Assembly (NCBI GenBank): GCA_900142905.1
Contig: FSRV01000002.1
Location: 3,720,001 to 3,784,000 of the forward strand
Length of the DNA: 64,000 bases
Source of the DNA: Burkholderia sp. GAS332
Lineage (GTDB): Bacteria > Pseudomonadota > Gammaproteobacteria > Burkholderiales > Burkholderiaceae
Direction: 5' to 3'
Positions within the stretch are counted from its first letter, which is position 1, and every line of letters starts with the position of its first letter. This document shows positions 44,481 to 52,750 of the stretch, in pieces. The notes under the pieces are model-generated. The model was not told the origin of the DNA and did no database searches. It saw nothing but the letters and a program-made list of their open reading frames with translations. Position numbers and translations under genes: made by a program.

Positions 44481-46871
44481 TCAATCCGCCATCGCGTCAA
44501 GTTGCACTTCGCCGGCATCACCGCGCGCTTCCACGCTCAGCGTATCGACAGCGACGTTATCCGGCAGGCAGACGATCGTCTGGAACTGACGGAACGCGGC
44601 GCCCTTGTGATCGTCGGTGAAGCGCAGTTCGATGCGACCGTTCTCGCGTTTGAGGAAGTCGCGCACGGCGTCCATGCCGACGCCACGGCCCGACACTTCC
44701 GTGACGGTTGCTGCAGTGGAGAAGCCCGGCCGGAAAATGAATTCGGCGATGGCTTCGTCGCTCAGTTGTTCGTCGCCGCCGATCCAGCCGCGCTCGGTGG
44801 CAATGCCGCGAATCCGTTCGAGCGCGAGGCCACGCCCGTCGTCGCTGAGCGTGATCTGCAGCGCGTGGTTGTCAACGCCCGCTTCGATATCGATCGTGCC
44901 GGCCGGCGCCTTGCCGTGTGCGCTGCGGGTCTCGGCAGTCTCGATGCCGTGGTCCATCGAATTGCGCAACAGATGCATGAACACGTTGTTCAGCGTGCCG
45001 CCCGCCTGGCCGCGCAGACGGTAGCCGTTGTCGTCGATGCGCACGGTCGGCGCCGGCTTGCCCAGTTCTTGCGCGAGCGAAGGCAGCGAGTCCAGCACGC
45101 CGGACAACGCATCGCGCACGCTTTCGCTGCCGAGAGCGCGCAAGGTCTGGCGCATCGCATCGCGCATCGACTGCAGTTCGTGGAGTTCGCCGGCGTTCGT
45201 CTTGTCCAACATGCTCAGGGTCTGCTGAATCTGGTCCTTCTCGACCATCACGTAACGGCCCGCATTGCCGGCGTTGTTCGCGCCGGCTTTAGCCTTGCGG
45301 CCGAGGCTCTGTTCATTAATCTTGGCGTAGCTCTCGATCGCCTCGCGCACGCGCGTCAATTCCTGCATCAGGTGTTCCTGATCCCACGAGCGGTCCGCGT
45401 CCGGTTGGCGCAGTTCGTGATAGCTCTGCTCGGTTTCATGGACGACGTTGGTCAGATGCGCGAGGTTATAAGTCCGCGCATTGCCCTTGATGGTGTGCAT
45501 GTTGCGGAACAGCTCGGCAATCGCCGCATGATCCGCTTCCGAATGCTTGCGGATGATGCGCTCGTTCTCGCTGACAAAACCCGCGGAGCTTTCGATGAAG
45601 TGATGGAACTTCTCTTCGCTGACCGCGAGAATCTCGCCGATCATGTCGAGACGGCGGCGCTGTTCGCTGGCTTCCGCAGCGAGCTTGCGCAGTTCGGTAA
45701 CGTCACGCACACACAGCATCAAACGCACGATAACGTCGTTTTCGTCGGTGATCGCCGACCAGCTGAGGTCGAGAATCTTCACCCGGCCATCGGGCATGCG
45801 CTTCGAAATTTCGCCGACCAGCAGATGCTGATTGAACGCGAAATTGATGCAGTCTTCGCCGAGGCACGCATGCGCGGCGGCATCGATTTGCGAGAGCACG
45901 TCCGAGCCGAGATCGGTATCCGAGAACACCAGATCCATCAGACCGCGGCCGGCGATGTCTTTCGTTTCGAAGATGTCTTCCAGATACGCCGAGTACTCCG
46001 CGTGGACCACGGCGCCGTCGATCACCGTCAAAATACCTTGCTGCATGTTCTGCAACATTGCCTGAATGTCAGCGGTCTTCTGCTTGAGTTGCGCCGAGCT
46101 TTCCTGAATCTTTTCAATCATGCCGTTGAAGGCGACAATCGAATGGCCGATCTCGTCCAGCCGGCCCACCGGCACACGGCGCGCGAAGTCCTGGCTCGAT
46201 GCGATCTCGCTCATCATCGCTTGCATGCGGCTGAGCGGACGGGTGATCTGACGGTAGAGCAGCGTGCCGATGAAGGTCAGCAGAATGATCGCGATACCGG
46301 TGACGATGGCGATGGCCGTCGTGGTGGTGGAAAGCGTGGCGTTCAGTGCCGTGATTGCTTCGTCTTTCTGGCGGTTCTTCTCGACGCGGAGGGTTTCGAC
46401 GATGCCTTCGAGTTCGTCGCGATACTGCGCGACGTTGGCGAACAGATACGCTTGCGCGAGTTCGTTCTTGCCGTCGGCCTTCATTTTCGCCGTCTCGGTG
46501 ATAGCGTCGAAGTAGTTCACGAGGCTGTCGTTGGCCTGCGAAACGAGGCCTTGCTGGGCGTGGCTCGCGGCATCTTTGGCTTGCAGCGCGAGGCCCTGTT
46601 GCAATGAGGCCTTTTTCTTCTTCAGTTCGTCTTGCGCCTGGGCGACCATGTTGGCGTCCGGCGCGTAGACGAGGGTCATGGTGGCCAGTTGGACGTCCTT
46701 GACCTGCGAAACGAGGTCGGCCGAGGCGAGCGCGCTAGGGACGACGCCCTCGGTCACTTTGCGCACTTCGGCCGCGCTGCCGCGCGTCTGATAGACCGCG
46801 TAGCCGCCGATCGCCGACAGGGCGACGAACATCAAGACTACCAATAGCGTAATGCGATGACGAATAGTCAT
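44481..46871 (-). CDS. 4HB-HAMP-PAS-Hpt-HATPase CheA-like membrane kinase
   Basis: This protein of about 796 aa starts MTIRHRITLLVVLMF at 46871. Two membrane segments flank a helical periplasmic bundle (residues 35-190). HAMP (about 210-265), PAS (about 290-400), Hpt with the phospho-His in MHTIKGNART and a CheA-type ATPase follow. The ATPase shows HLLRNSMDHGIE, LSDDGRGLAL and STAATVTEVSGRGVGMD. The C-terminus ends soon after the ATPase, with no CheW-like P5. It is the first gene of the operon and resembles a receptor and CheA merged into one chain. Confidence 0.8.
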   Translation of the reverse strand: MTIRHRITLLVVLMFVALSAIGGYAVYQTRGSAAEVRKVTEGVVPSALASADLVSQVKDVQLATMTLVYAPDANMVAQAQDELKKKKASLQQGLALQAKDAASHAQQGLVSQANDSLVNYFDAITETAKMKADGKNELAQAYLFANVAQYRDELEGIVETLRVEKNRQKDEAITALNATLSTTTTAIAIVTGIAIILLTFIGTLLYRQITRPLSRMQAMMSEIASSQDFARRVPVGRLDEIGHSIVAFNGMIEKIQESSAQLKQKTADIQAMLQNMQQGILTVIDGAVVHAEYSAYLEDIFETKDIAGRGLMDLVFSDTDLGSDVLSQIDAAAHACLGEDCINFAFNQHLLVGEISKRMPDGRVKILDLSWSAITDENDVIVRLMLCVRDVTELRKLAAEASEQRRRLDMIGEILAVSEEKFHHFIESSAGFVSENERIIRKHSEADHAAIAELFRNMHTIKGNARTYNLAHLTNVVHETEQSYHELRQPDADRSWDQEHLMQELTRVREAIESYAKINEQSLGRKAKAGANNAGNAGRYVMVEKDQIQQTLSMLDKTNAGELHELQSMRDAMRQTLRALGSESVRDALSGVLDSLPSLAQELGKPAPTVRIDDNGYRLRGQAGGTLNNVFMHLLRNSMDHGIETAETRSAHGKAPAGTIDIEAGVDNHALQITLSDDGRGLALERIRGIATERGWIGGDEQLSDEAIAEFIFRPGFSTAATVTEVSGRGVGMDAVRDFLKRENGRIELRFTDDHKGAAFRQFQTIVCLPDNVAVDTLSVEARGDAGEVQLDAMAD

Positions 46872-47035
46872 GTGAAACCCCCGAGGGTATGGCCTTCGCG
46901 TCAGCCCTCGATTGGAGCGGCGCGTTTTTTTGCGAATTTGAGTCAAGAATGCAGCGCTGCCGAGTATTGCGGACGCATATTACTGAGCGATGACGGCAGG
47001 GGTTTTGAGCACGCCCGGGGGGTTAAATATTTTTC

Positions 47036-47062
47036 TAAAGTTTTTGATTTTGGTGCCGTTAT
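47036..47062 (+). promoter_or_regulatory. Sigma-28 (FliA)-type promoter match
   Basis: TAAAGTTT (47036-47043) and GCCGTTAT (47055-47062) are separated by exactly 11 bp. The FliA consensus is TAAAGTTT-N11-GCCGATAA, so the match is 14 of 16. It points right, away from the chemosensory operon that starts at 46871 on the other strand, and towards the antisense side of the alkylation-repair gene. No plus-strand gene follows. The rest of 46872-47173 shows only AT-rich DNA. Confidence 0.45.
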
Positions 47063-47173
47063 TTGTTGTCCTTTTTATAGCCCACTTATCTTCCGTATTA
47101 CGGTGCGTAGCATTGACGCACACCACTCATTGAATGGGGTTAATTGTGCGGCAAATGTTTTGCGCCAGACAGG

Positions 47174-47869
47174 TCAGCGGATCGGCGGCAGATGCTTCGA
47201 CGCCTCGCGCAAAGTAAGCGGCGACATGATGCCCGTCGAAGCGGAAAGAAAAGCGCTCACCGCTTGGGGCGCATGCCACGCGTAATCCCGCAACGCCCAA
47301 CCGATGGCCTTACGGATGAAGAAGTCACTTTCTGCGGCCAGCGAACGCGCGTAGCCGAAAAGACGTTCTTCGTCGGTATGGTCGCGCCAGCCGACTTGAT
47401 GAATCATGGCAATGCGCCGAACCCATAGCGATTCGTGCTGGAGCGCTGCATCCATCGCGGCCTGCACCGCCGGTGTATGAGTTCGCGCCGCTTTCAGAAC
47501 ATCGCCGACGACACCCGCCAGCGGATCGATCGAATCCCACCAGGCGCTTCGCTGTGCGAGCGCTAATAAGTGTGCGATGTCTGCCACCGCAAGCGTCTTC
47601 CAATTGCGTGCCAACAGATCGGTCGCGACGTATTGGAATTCGCGCTGCGGCATCGACCATAAGACATTCACGCACGCCAGCAGATGAGCGGCATTCTCCA
47701 CCGGCAGCCGCTTGAACACCGGCAGTACCGCTTGCCGTCGCTGCGGTGTCGGCACACCGATGAACTCGAAGTGGTTACGCATATAGGCGCTCATGGCGAG
47801 CGCGCGTTGAGCGTCGGCGTGCGGCGCGAGTGCCGCCTTGATTTCTTTGCCAAAGGCACGCGGTGTCAT
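47174..47869 (-). CDS. AlkD-like DNA alkylation repair glycosylase
   Basis: This 231-aa all-alpha HEAT-like glycosylase has the AlkD active-site residues: WWDSIDPLA (Trp and Asp), SLWVRRIAM (Arg) and FFIRKAIGWALRDYAW (Trp/Tyr). AlkD removes 3- and 7-alkylpurines without base flipping. Length is typical. It is monocistronic, with two dispersed motif copies upstream at 47929 and 47995. Confidence 0.85.
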   Translation of the reverse strand: MTPRAFGKEIKAALAPHADAQRALAMSAYMRNHFEFIGVPTPQRRQAVLPVFKRLPVENAAHLLACVNVLWSMPQREFQYVATDLLARNWKTLAVADIAHLLALAQRSAWWDSIDPLAGVVGDVLKAARTHTPAVQAAMDAALQHESLWVRRIAMIHQVGWRDHTDEERLFGYARSLAAESDFFIRKAIGWALRDYAWHAPQAVSAFLSASTGIMSPLTLREASKHLPPIR

Positions 47870-47928
47870 TGGGAAAAGCGCTCCATCTGAATGGGATGTG
47901 ATTCGTGGTTAGCTGCGTTCGTGCAGGC

Positions 47929-48016
47929 CTCCCGAATCTTCTCACCTTCGAATCGAAAGTGCGCCTACAGGTAGCAACATTATCACCGCACGCGCTCCCG
48001 AATCTTCTCACCTTTG
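47929..48016 (+). repeat. Dispersed 21-bp motif, two copies
   Basis: CTCCCGAATCTTCTCACCTT occurs at 47929 and again, identically, at 47995 (66 bp apart). They are upstream of the AlkD-like gene and lead into array 1. The 48017-48173 stretch holds no gene. Confidence 0.65.
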
Positions 48017-48173
48017 GGTTTTTAGCTTCCCACCCAGGTGCTGCCTAACACTGTGTACAAGGTCGCAAGATTGGCCTGCCGGCGGCGGTTTCGCGGTAAG
48101 GCTTACGCTTCCCGCGTAATCGCAGGTTGCACCCTGAATGCCCTATGCAGCACCTTGAATGGCCATGAGGAGG

Positions 48174-48706
48174 ACTCCCTGGAAATCCTCACTTTATGAC
48201 AGGTGCGCGTTCAACTTGGCGATTGCTCACCTCCTGGAATCGCTCACCTTTTGCGAGCGATCTCCTGGAATTCCTCACCTTCACGTGTTTTGGCAAGGTT
48301 CCACGGTGCAGCTCGACTCCTGGGACAGCTCACCTCTTACTGAATTGGCGACACCTCCTGGAACGGCTCACCTCTTACCGACGTGAAGCCGTACGCCCTG
48401 GAACGGCTCACCGCTCACCGACGTGAAGCCGTACGCCCTGGAACGGCTCACCGCTCACCGACGTGAAGCTATGCGACCTGGAACGCCTCACCTTTCGTCG
48501 AAGTGGCAGCGTCTCCTGGAACACCTCACCTTTGGCTAGGGTGACGGCATTTCCTGGCGTTCCTCACCTTTGACCAAGATGACGCCATCTCCTGGAATTC
48601 CTCACCGTTGGCTAGGGTGACGACATTTCCTGGCGGTCCTCACCTTTGATCACGATGGCGCCATCTCCTGGAATTCCTCACCATCCTGGAATCGCTCACC
48701 TTTAAC
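48174..48706 (+). repeat. Array 1: 14 copies of the CCTGGAAT-type motif
   Basis: The consensus unit is CTCCTGGAATNCCTCACCTT. CCTGG cores are at 48177, 48233, 48264, 48319, 48358, 48398, 48438, 48477, 48515, 48553, 48591, 48629, 48667 and 48685. Spacing settles to 38-40 bp and is exactly 38 bp from 48477 on except for the final 18-bp doublet. The 18-bp spacers alternate between a GGCTAGGGTGACG type and a GATSRCGCCATC type, giving a 76-bp higher-order period. One spacer contains the palindrome GATGGCGCCATC. Confidence 0.9.
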
Positions 48707-48723
48707 CAGGTAAAACCCCTCGC

Positions 48724-49644
48724 CTACTGCATATCCTTTATCCCTTCGCGGACCCGCTCCACGAACATACCGACGAGCGCCGCAACGTTTCGCTGCTCGA
48801 GGATACGTTCCTCATCGAGTCCAGCGTCGAGCCCGTACGCAAAATTGGCGCATGCCTTCGGACCATCCCGCAGATAGCCTTCCACTTCGCCGCCATCGCA
48901 GAACCGACGGTGCAGAGCGGCGAGCGCCTTGTCGAGCGCGGCCTGGTTGTCCTTTGCGCAGTGATACTGCACGAATTCCTGTACCGCCACTTCAACGTCC
49001 CCGGAATTGGCGTAGCGCAACACGTGAATCAGGTCAGCTGCATCCTTGTTTTCCGCCCTTTGATCAAAGGCGAGCGATTTCAGAACGATGAAGGCCGTCA
49101 CGTTTGCGAAGCGCACAATCTCCGTCGCGATACCACCGTCGTCTAACAGCTCGGTCGTGACCTCGCGTTCCAAATACCATTCGTGCACTATGCCGACGTG
49201 GTTGATCGCCAGCGCGGACACACCTTCCCCTTTAACCGAGGCGATCTTTCCGGCTGGCAGTTTTTCGTCCGGGTCCCGAAGAAACTCGACCAACACGGAT
49301 TCGTGCTCGGACACCTTGCGCAGCCATCGCCAACTACTCGGCCGCCCGTCTTTAACGAAGCGCTCGAAGCCGCGGGCTTTCAGTTGATCCGCGAGGTTGT
49401 CGTAAGTATCGTCGCCTGCAAGGACCTGCAGGTTGAGCACGATATCCACATCCGAGGTTCCCGCATGGGCCGGAACCTCGGGGGGGCTTTCGGGTGTGAG
49501 GTAGCGAGGTACCAGCCCACCGACCAGCCTCAATGTATCCTTTAACGTCCCAAAGCCGCGCAAAAGCGTCACCAATGTCCGTTCGCAGGCAAGCGTGTGT
49601 TCCACGTCATAGCCCTCGGCCGTTTGAGGTTTGTTTGATGCCAT
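48724..49644 (-). CDS. AbiEii-type nucleotidyltransferase toxin
   Basis: This 306-aa protein has the nucleotidyltransferase signature GTSDVDIVLNLQVL (G-S/T-x-D-x-D) near residue 65, as in AbiEii/MenT toxins. These transfer nucleotides to RNA or tRNA and cause abortive infection. A KSLAFDQRAENKDAADLIHVL segment resembles the conserved K and D-rich C-terminal block. Its ATG follows the AbiEi stop by 3 nt. The stop is only 18 bp from the end of array 1. Confidence 0.8.
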   Translation of the reverse strand: MASNKPQTAEGYDVEHTLACERTLVTLLRGFGTLKDTLRLVGGLVPRYLTPESPPEVPAHAGTSDVDIVLNLQVLAGDDTYDNLADQLKARGFERFVKDGRPSSWRWLRKVSEHESVLVEFLRDPDEKLPAGKIASVKGEGVSALAINHVGIVHEWYLEREVTTELLDDGGIATEIVRFANVTAFIVLKSLAFDQRAENKDAADLIHVLRYANSGDVEVAVQEFVQYHCAKDNQAALDKALAALHRRFCDGGEVEGYLRDGPKACANFAYGLDAGLDEERILEQRNVAALVGMFVERVREGIKDMQ

Positions 49645-49647
49645 CGA

Positions 49648-50739
49648 CTAAATTTTTAGTATGTTGGAGCGGAACTCAGACGCCAGTTCCTTATTGCGAC
49701 CACGGCCATCCAGCAGGTCGAGGTACAGGATAAAAGGGCTGGCGAACCAGACGTGGACATCGTTCGCATGATGCCGAAACAACGTGCTCGCACCAGCTCG
49801 CTCCAGCAGTGTGACGTTCGCCCCTTTCGCGACTTCTTTCAGGCCGATATCTTTGGCGTATTGCGCAGCGCTGCCGGGCGGCACAATCAGGTCGACCGTA
49901 TCGACACTCGTAAGAAGCGGAGACAGAGCGTTTGCCGCAGATGCGCCCGTGACGGTCCAGTCATCCCGCTTCGTGTTCCCGAAGACGTTGTAGATCCACG
50001 GGACCGCTGATTGCGGGCTCGGCGCGAACATGTACCAGCGCGTCTTCGTCTCTTCCCGCGTACGCCAGCTTTCGGCCCAGGCGTCCAGGAGCTTTCCGGG
50101 CTGGACGAGACGCCTTCGCTGGTTCCGGCCACTACCTTCTGATACCGTCCATTCGAGTCGCTCTAGCTCCCGCAGGGTCTGGGATACGGTGTACGAACTG
50201 GTCTGGGCTAGCTCAGCAATCTCAAGTCCGGTAAGCCATTTGTCGCCTGCATGCAAAAGAGCGTGAACAACCTGCTCGCGGGCACCCGCAAAAATTGACC
50301 CAACGCGAGGCGACTTCTTCGGCTTGCCGGGGCGATCGATATTGACAAGCCAGTCGCCATTCTTGAGGAAGAGACTCCCGCTGGAGTCAAAATAGCCGAT
50401 GCCGCGTTCGCGAAGGCTCTCACGCGCGCCGGTGCTGAGATACTCTGCGACCACGAAGGGGATCGTACTGTTACGGCGCTCCGTGGAAAGCAGATACTCT
50501 TCCAACTGCCAGACCGTGTGGCGTATGTCGCGCGGGTAAGCTTGGCTTATTAGCTCGACAGCCAGATCCAGTTCCCGATGTGCGGTCTGCGCGTGCAGAA
50601 GCAGATCAAGCCGGCGTATGCCTTCCGGTCGGCGGAAGGGGATTTCCGAACCGCGGGCGTCCGCGATGGTAGCGCCCGTCGCCGCTTCGAACGCCTGTAC
50701 AAAGCGGTCGACGAGGGCCATGGCCGGAATAGCGTCCAT
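49648..50739 (-). CDS. AbiEi-type antitoxin (winged helix)
   Basis: This 363-aa partner of AbiEii has a winged-helix part around residues 150-200 (LTGLEIAELAQTSSYTVSQTLRELE) and a C-terminal DUF typical of AbiEi. The N-terminal 130 aa resemble a restriction-enzyme-like fold (RLDLLLHAQ, ELDLAVELISQAYPRDI) and form an extra module beyond the usual 200-280 aa. The promoter upstream carries paired inverted repeats, matching known AbiEi autoregulation. A type IV toxin-antitoxin role is inferred. Confidence 0.75.
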   Translation of the reverse strand: MDAIPAMALVDRFVQAFEAATGATIADARGSEIPFRRPEGIRRLDLLLHAQTAHRELDLAVELISQAYPRDIRHTVWQLEEYLLSTERRNSTIPFVVAEYLSTGARESLRERGIGYFDSSGSLFLKNGDWLVNIDRPGKPKKSPRVGSIFAGAREQVVHALLHAGDKWLTGLEIAELAQTSSYTVSQTLRELERLEWTVSEGSGRNQRRRLVQPGKLLDAWAESWRTREETKTRWYMFAPSPQSAVPWIYNVFGNTKRDDWTVTGASAANALSPLLTSVDTVDLIVPPGSAAQYAKDIGLKEVAKGANVTLLERAGASTLFRHHANDVHVWFASPFILYLDLLDGRGRNKELASEFRSNILKI

Positions 50740-50785
50740 AAGTAGCCTTAGCTGAACAGCATCGGGAAGGATATTGATGTTTAGT

Positions 50786-50820
50786 TTAGCATTTTTTGCT
50801 AATTTAGCTGCACAGCTAAA
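50786..50820. promoter_or_regulatory. Paired inverted repeats upstream of abiEi
   Basis: TTAGC (50786-50790) pairs with GCTAA (50798-50802). TTTAGCTG (50803-50810) pairs perfectly with CAGCTAAA (50813-50820). The two adjacent dyads share a TTAGC core. They lie 47-81 bp upstream of the AbiEi ATG in AT-rich DNA. AbiEi proteins are known to repress their own operon through two inverted repeats. Confidence 0.6.
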
Positions 50821-51063
50821 CTAGCAGTTTTGCCAAAATAAGACATCCGATGATTGGCTCAGCATCTACCTGGATTTTGTCGCAGGAAGTACATCGCTTG
50901 CGGAACTCGGCACAATTTAGTTGTGAAGCGCGTCGGGCAATCGCGTGTCGTTTCCTGTCGCTCCGGGACGTCCTGGTATGTGCCCGCCCTGTAGCCGCAT
51001 CGTTTTTTACATCGTTGTAGCAAAAAAGACGGGGGCGTCGGGCGCGCTGATCAAAAAATTCAG

Positions 51064-51182
51064 ATCCTGGAACGTCTCACCTCTGAACGGAATGAGGCCA
51101 TCTCCTGGAATTCCTCACCTTTCGTCGATTTAAGGCCATCCCCTGGAATTCCTCACTATCCTGGAATCGCTCACCTTCGGCT
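51064..51182 (+). repeat. Array 2: four copies of the CCTGGAAT-type motif
   Basis: CCTGG cores are at 51066, 51104, 51142 and 51160, with spacings 38, 38 and 18. The right end is the same 18-bp doublet as in arrays 1 and 3. The rest of 50821-51252 has no supported gene. Confidence 0.85.
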
Positions 51183-51252
51183 GGATGGTCACGCCTTCCG
51201 GCGCGGGCCCGTTTTGTTTGCCGTTATTGTCCCGCACGCCATCGGTTTGTTT

Positions 51253-51507
51253 TTAGCTCCCGCCAAAGAAAATATTGCATTGCGGGTCGTTGCTGCAGGG
51301 CTTCATGTGTTTCGCGCCACTCTGCATTTTCGTGTCTGGCATGCCACCGTATGACTGGGTCGCCGTGTCGGAGGGGGAGGCGGTCGGCTGAGTCGCTGCG
51401 TTTTCCGATGGGGCAGGTTGTTGAGTCGCCGGCATGCTCTGCGAATGCGCAAGCCCGGCCATAACAAGCAATCCGGCGGCAGAAGCCACCACGAGTCGTG
51501 ATTTCAC
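51253..51507 (-). CDS. Small secreted hypothetical protein
   Basis: This 84-aa protein starts at GTG 51507 with a strong AGGAGG 6 nt upstream. A signal peptide spans about residues 1-23 (LLVMAGLAHS/QS). The mature part is low-complexity Pro/Gln/Thr/Ser, then a short Cys pair in MKPCSNDPQCNIFFG. No family is recognised. It is the only non-defence gene between arrays 2 and 3. Confidence 0.7.
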   Translation of the reverse strand: MKSRLVVASAAGLLVMAGLAHSQSMPATQQPAPSENAATQPTASPSDTATQSYGGMPDTKMQSGAKHMKPCSNDPQCNIFFGGS

Positions 51508-51576
51508 TTTTACCTCCTAAATTTAGGGTACGTTTTCCACTGATGCGATTCGTTATCCGCGGGTCAGGAAGTCAGC

Positions 51577-51669
51577 ATGGACAGGATTTTCGGACGCGCG
51601 AAAGCACTCTTCGGGCCCACAGGCGAATTGCTCGAGGCCAAAGTTTTAGGTCGTCGTGAGAAAAAGTAG
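51577..51669 (+). CDS. Possible 30-aa small ORF or gene fragment
   Basis: ATG at 51577 follows AGGAAG by 6 nt and reads MDRIFGRAKALFGP, ending KVLGRREKK at the TAG 51667-51669. Basic and amphipathic. It could be a small protein or the 5' remnant of a mobile-element gene. Beyond it, TGTCAACGGATTTTTTGGAC (51723-51742) resembles an insertion-sequence end, but no partner was found. Confidence 0.25.
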   Translation: MDRIFGRAKALFGPTGELLEAKVLGRREKK

Positions 51670-52029
51670 AGCAGTGCGCCGAGCCGAGGTCCCGGGGCGC
51701 AAGGTGGCGTGCGAACTGGCAGTGTCAACGGATTTTTTGGACCCCTCGACACGGAATAATCGCCCTGCAGATATGTGTTATAGGGCGTGAGATGCCGAAG
51801 TGATAGCGAAAATTTTCGTCATATTCCGCCGACGCATTCAACGCATTCGCAAGCGGCTTTTTACGCCAGGCTCGGGGTTGATTACGCCAGATATAACGAG
51901 ACATCAAAGTTTCGACCTCTCCGCCCCGGCAGGTCAGCCTTGTAGAGGCCCCGTGGCGGTGTCCGTTCGCATTAAAGTTTCGAGTTTTAGGAAAGTCTTG
52001 TGAGTCAGCGCTGCAAAGCGGCCTAGATG

Positions 52030-52477
52030 ACTTGAGGCGTGGCAGTCCTTGGCAAAGCACGGACAACGGGATGATCGATAACGGAGTGCTTTTGAAGCTA
52101 TCGCGCTCGTCCTCAATCAACTTGCTAGGTATCTGCGCGTACCTCGTGTTTCTTACTAGCACAGCGCGAAGTCACCTTGGAAGTTCAAAGCCTCCCTTGG
52201 CACGCCATTCGCGCTCATGCGACCGCCCCTTGTCCCACTCACCGACGCCGTCAAATCGCACGACTCGCCATCACTGCGATACAGGCACCTGCATCTCTTC
52301 GGCCTCAGAATCTGACAGATAACAGACCGGCCGACAGTCGTGTTGGTACGCGTACGATTTGGAAATGACCAGGCCGAACGGTTCGTATCGGGAGGCGTTC
52401 TCATCTGCCAGCACATACTTCAACGGCCATGAACCACGCTGCCGAACTGGGGCCGTTGACGAAGCTGCGGGTGCCAT
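52030..52477 (-). pseudogene. Decayed AbiGi-like abortive-infection gene
   Basis: A broken minus-strand reading assembles into one protein. From 52477 comes RYEPFGLVISKSYAYQHDCR and PVCYLSD, then a TGA at 52271-52273. The same frame continues RVVRFDGVGEWDKGR, HEREWRAKGGFELPR. After a frame change near 52165 comes VRNTRYAQIPSKLIEDE and IIPLSVLCQGLP. The order (PFGLVISK, WRVVRFD, HEREWR, VLCQGLP) matches AbiGi-type antitoxin proteins as I remember them. Both a stop and a frameshift are needed. Nothing convincing is found in 51670-52029 or 52480-52750. Confidence 0.5.
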
Positions 52478-52750
52478 TGATCCTGCCTTCCGGAGAATGC
52501 TCCACAGATTCTTAAAAACCGACCGTCTCCCGTTCCTTTTTGTAAGCTGAGCGATAAACGGGGAAAGATCAGGGCGGAAAAGGTAGTTTGTGATCGTCGT
52601 ATCCTTTTTCAGGTTTGCCTCGCGATTACCGAATAGTCTATTCTAACCAGCCTAACCTTGCTAACCAGCCTATCATTCTTTACACTAAAATGGTGGGCGT
52701 CGAGTCTGCAGCAGCGCGACGCCGTCGCATGCCGGTCAAGGAGGTCAACT

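Noticed and set aside
44502..46607. 701-codon plus-strand frame
   Set aside because: Antisense to the CheA-like kinase gene, which has all its motifs.
48174..48706. CRISPR array
   Set aside because: The repeats are about 20 bp, spacers of 18 bp are themselves alternately conserved, and no cas gene is near.
51725..52162. 145-aa minus-strand protein as an intact gene
   Set aside because: Only its first part matches the AbiGi-like relic; the rest is unlike protein and the frame is the tail of the broken gene.
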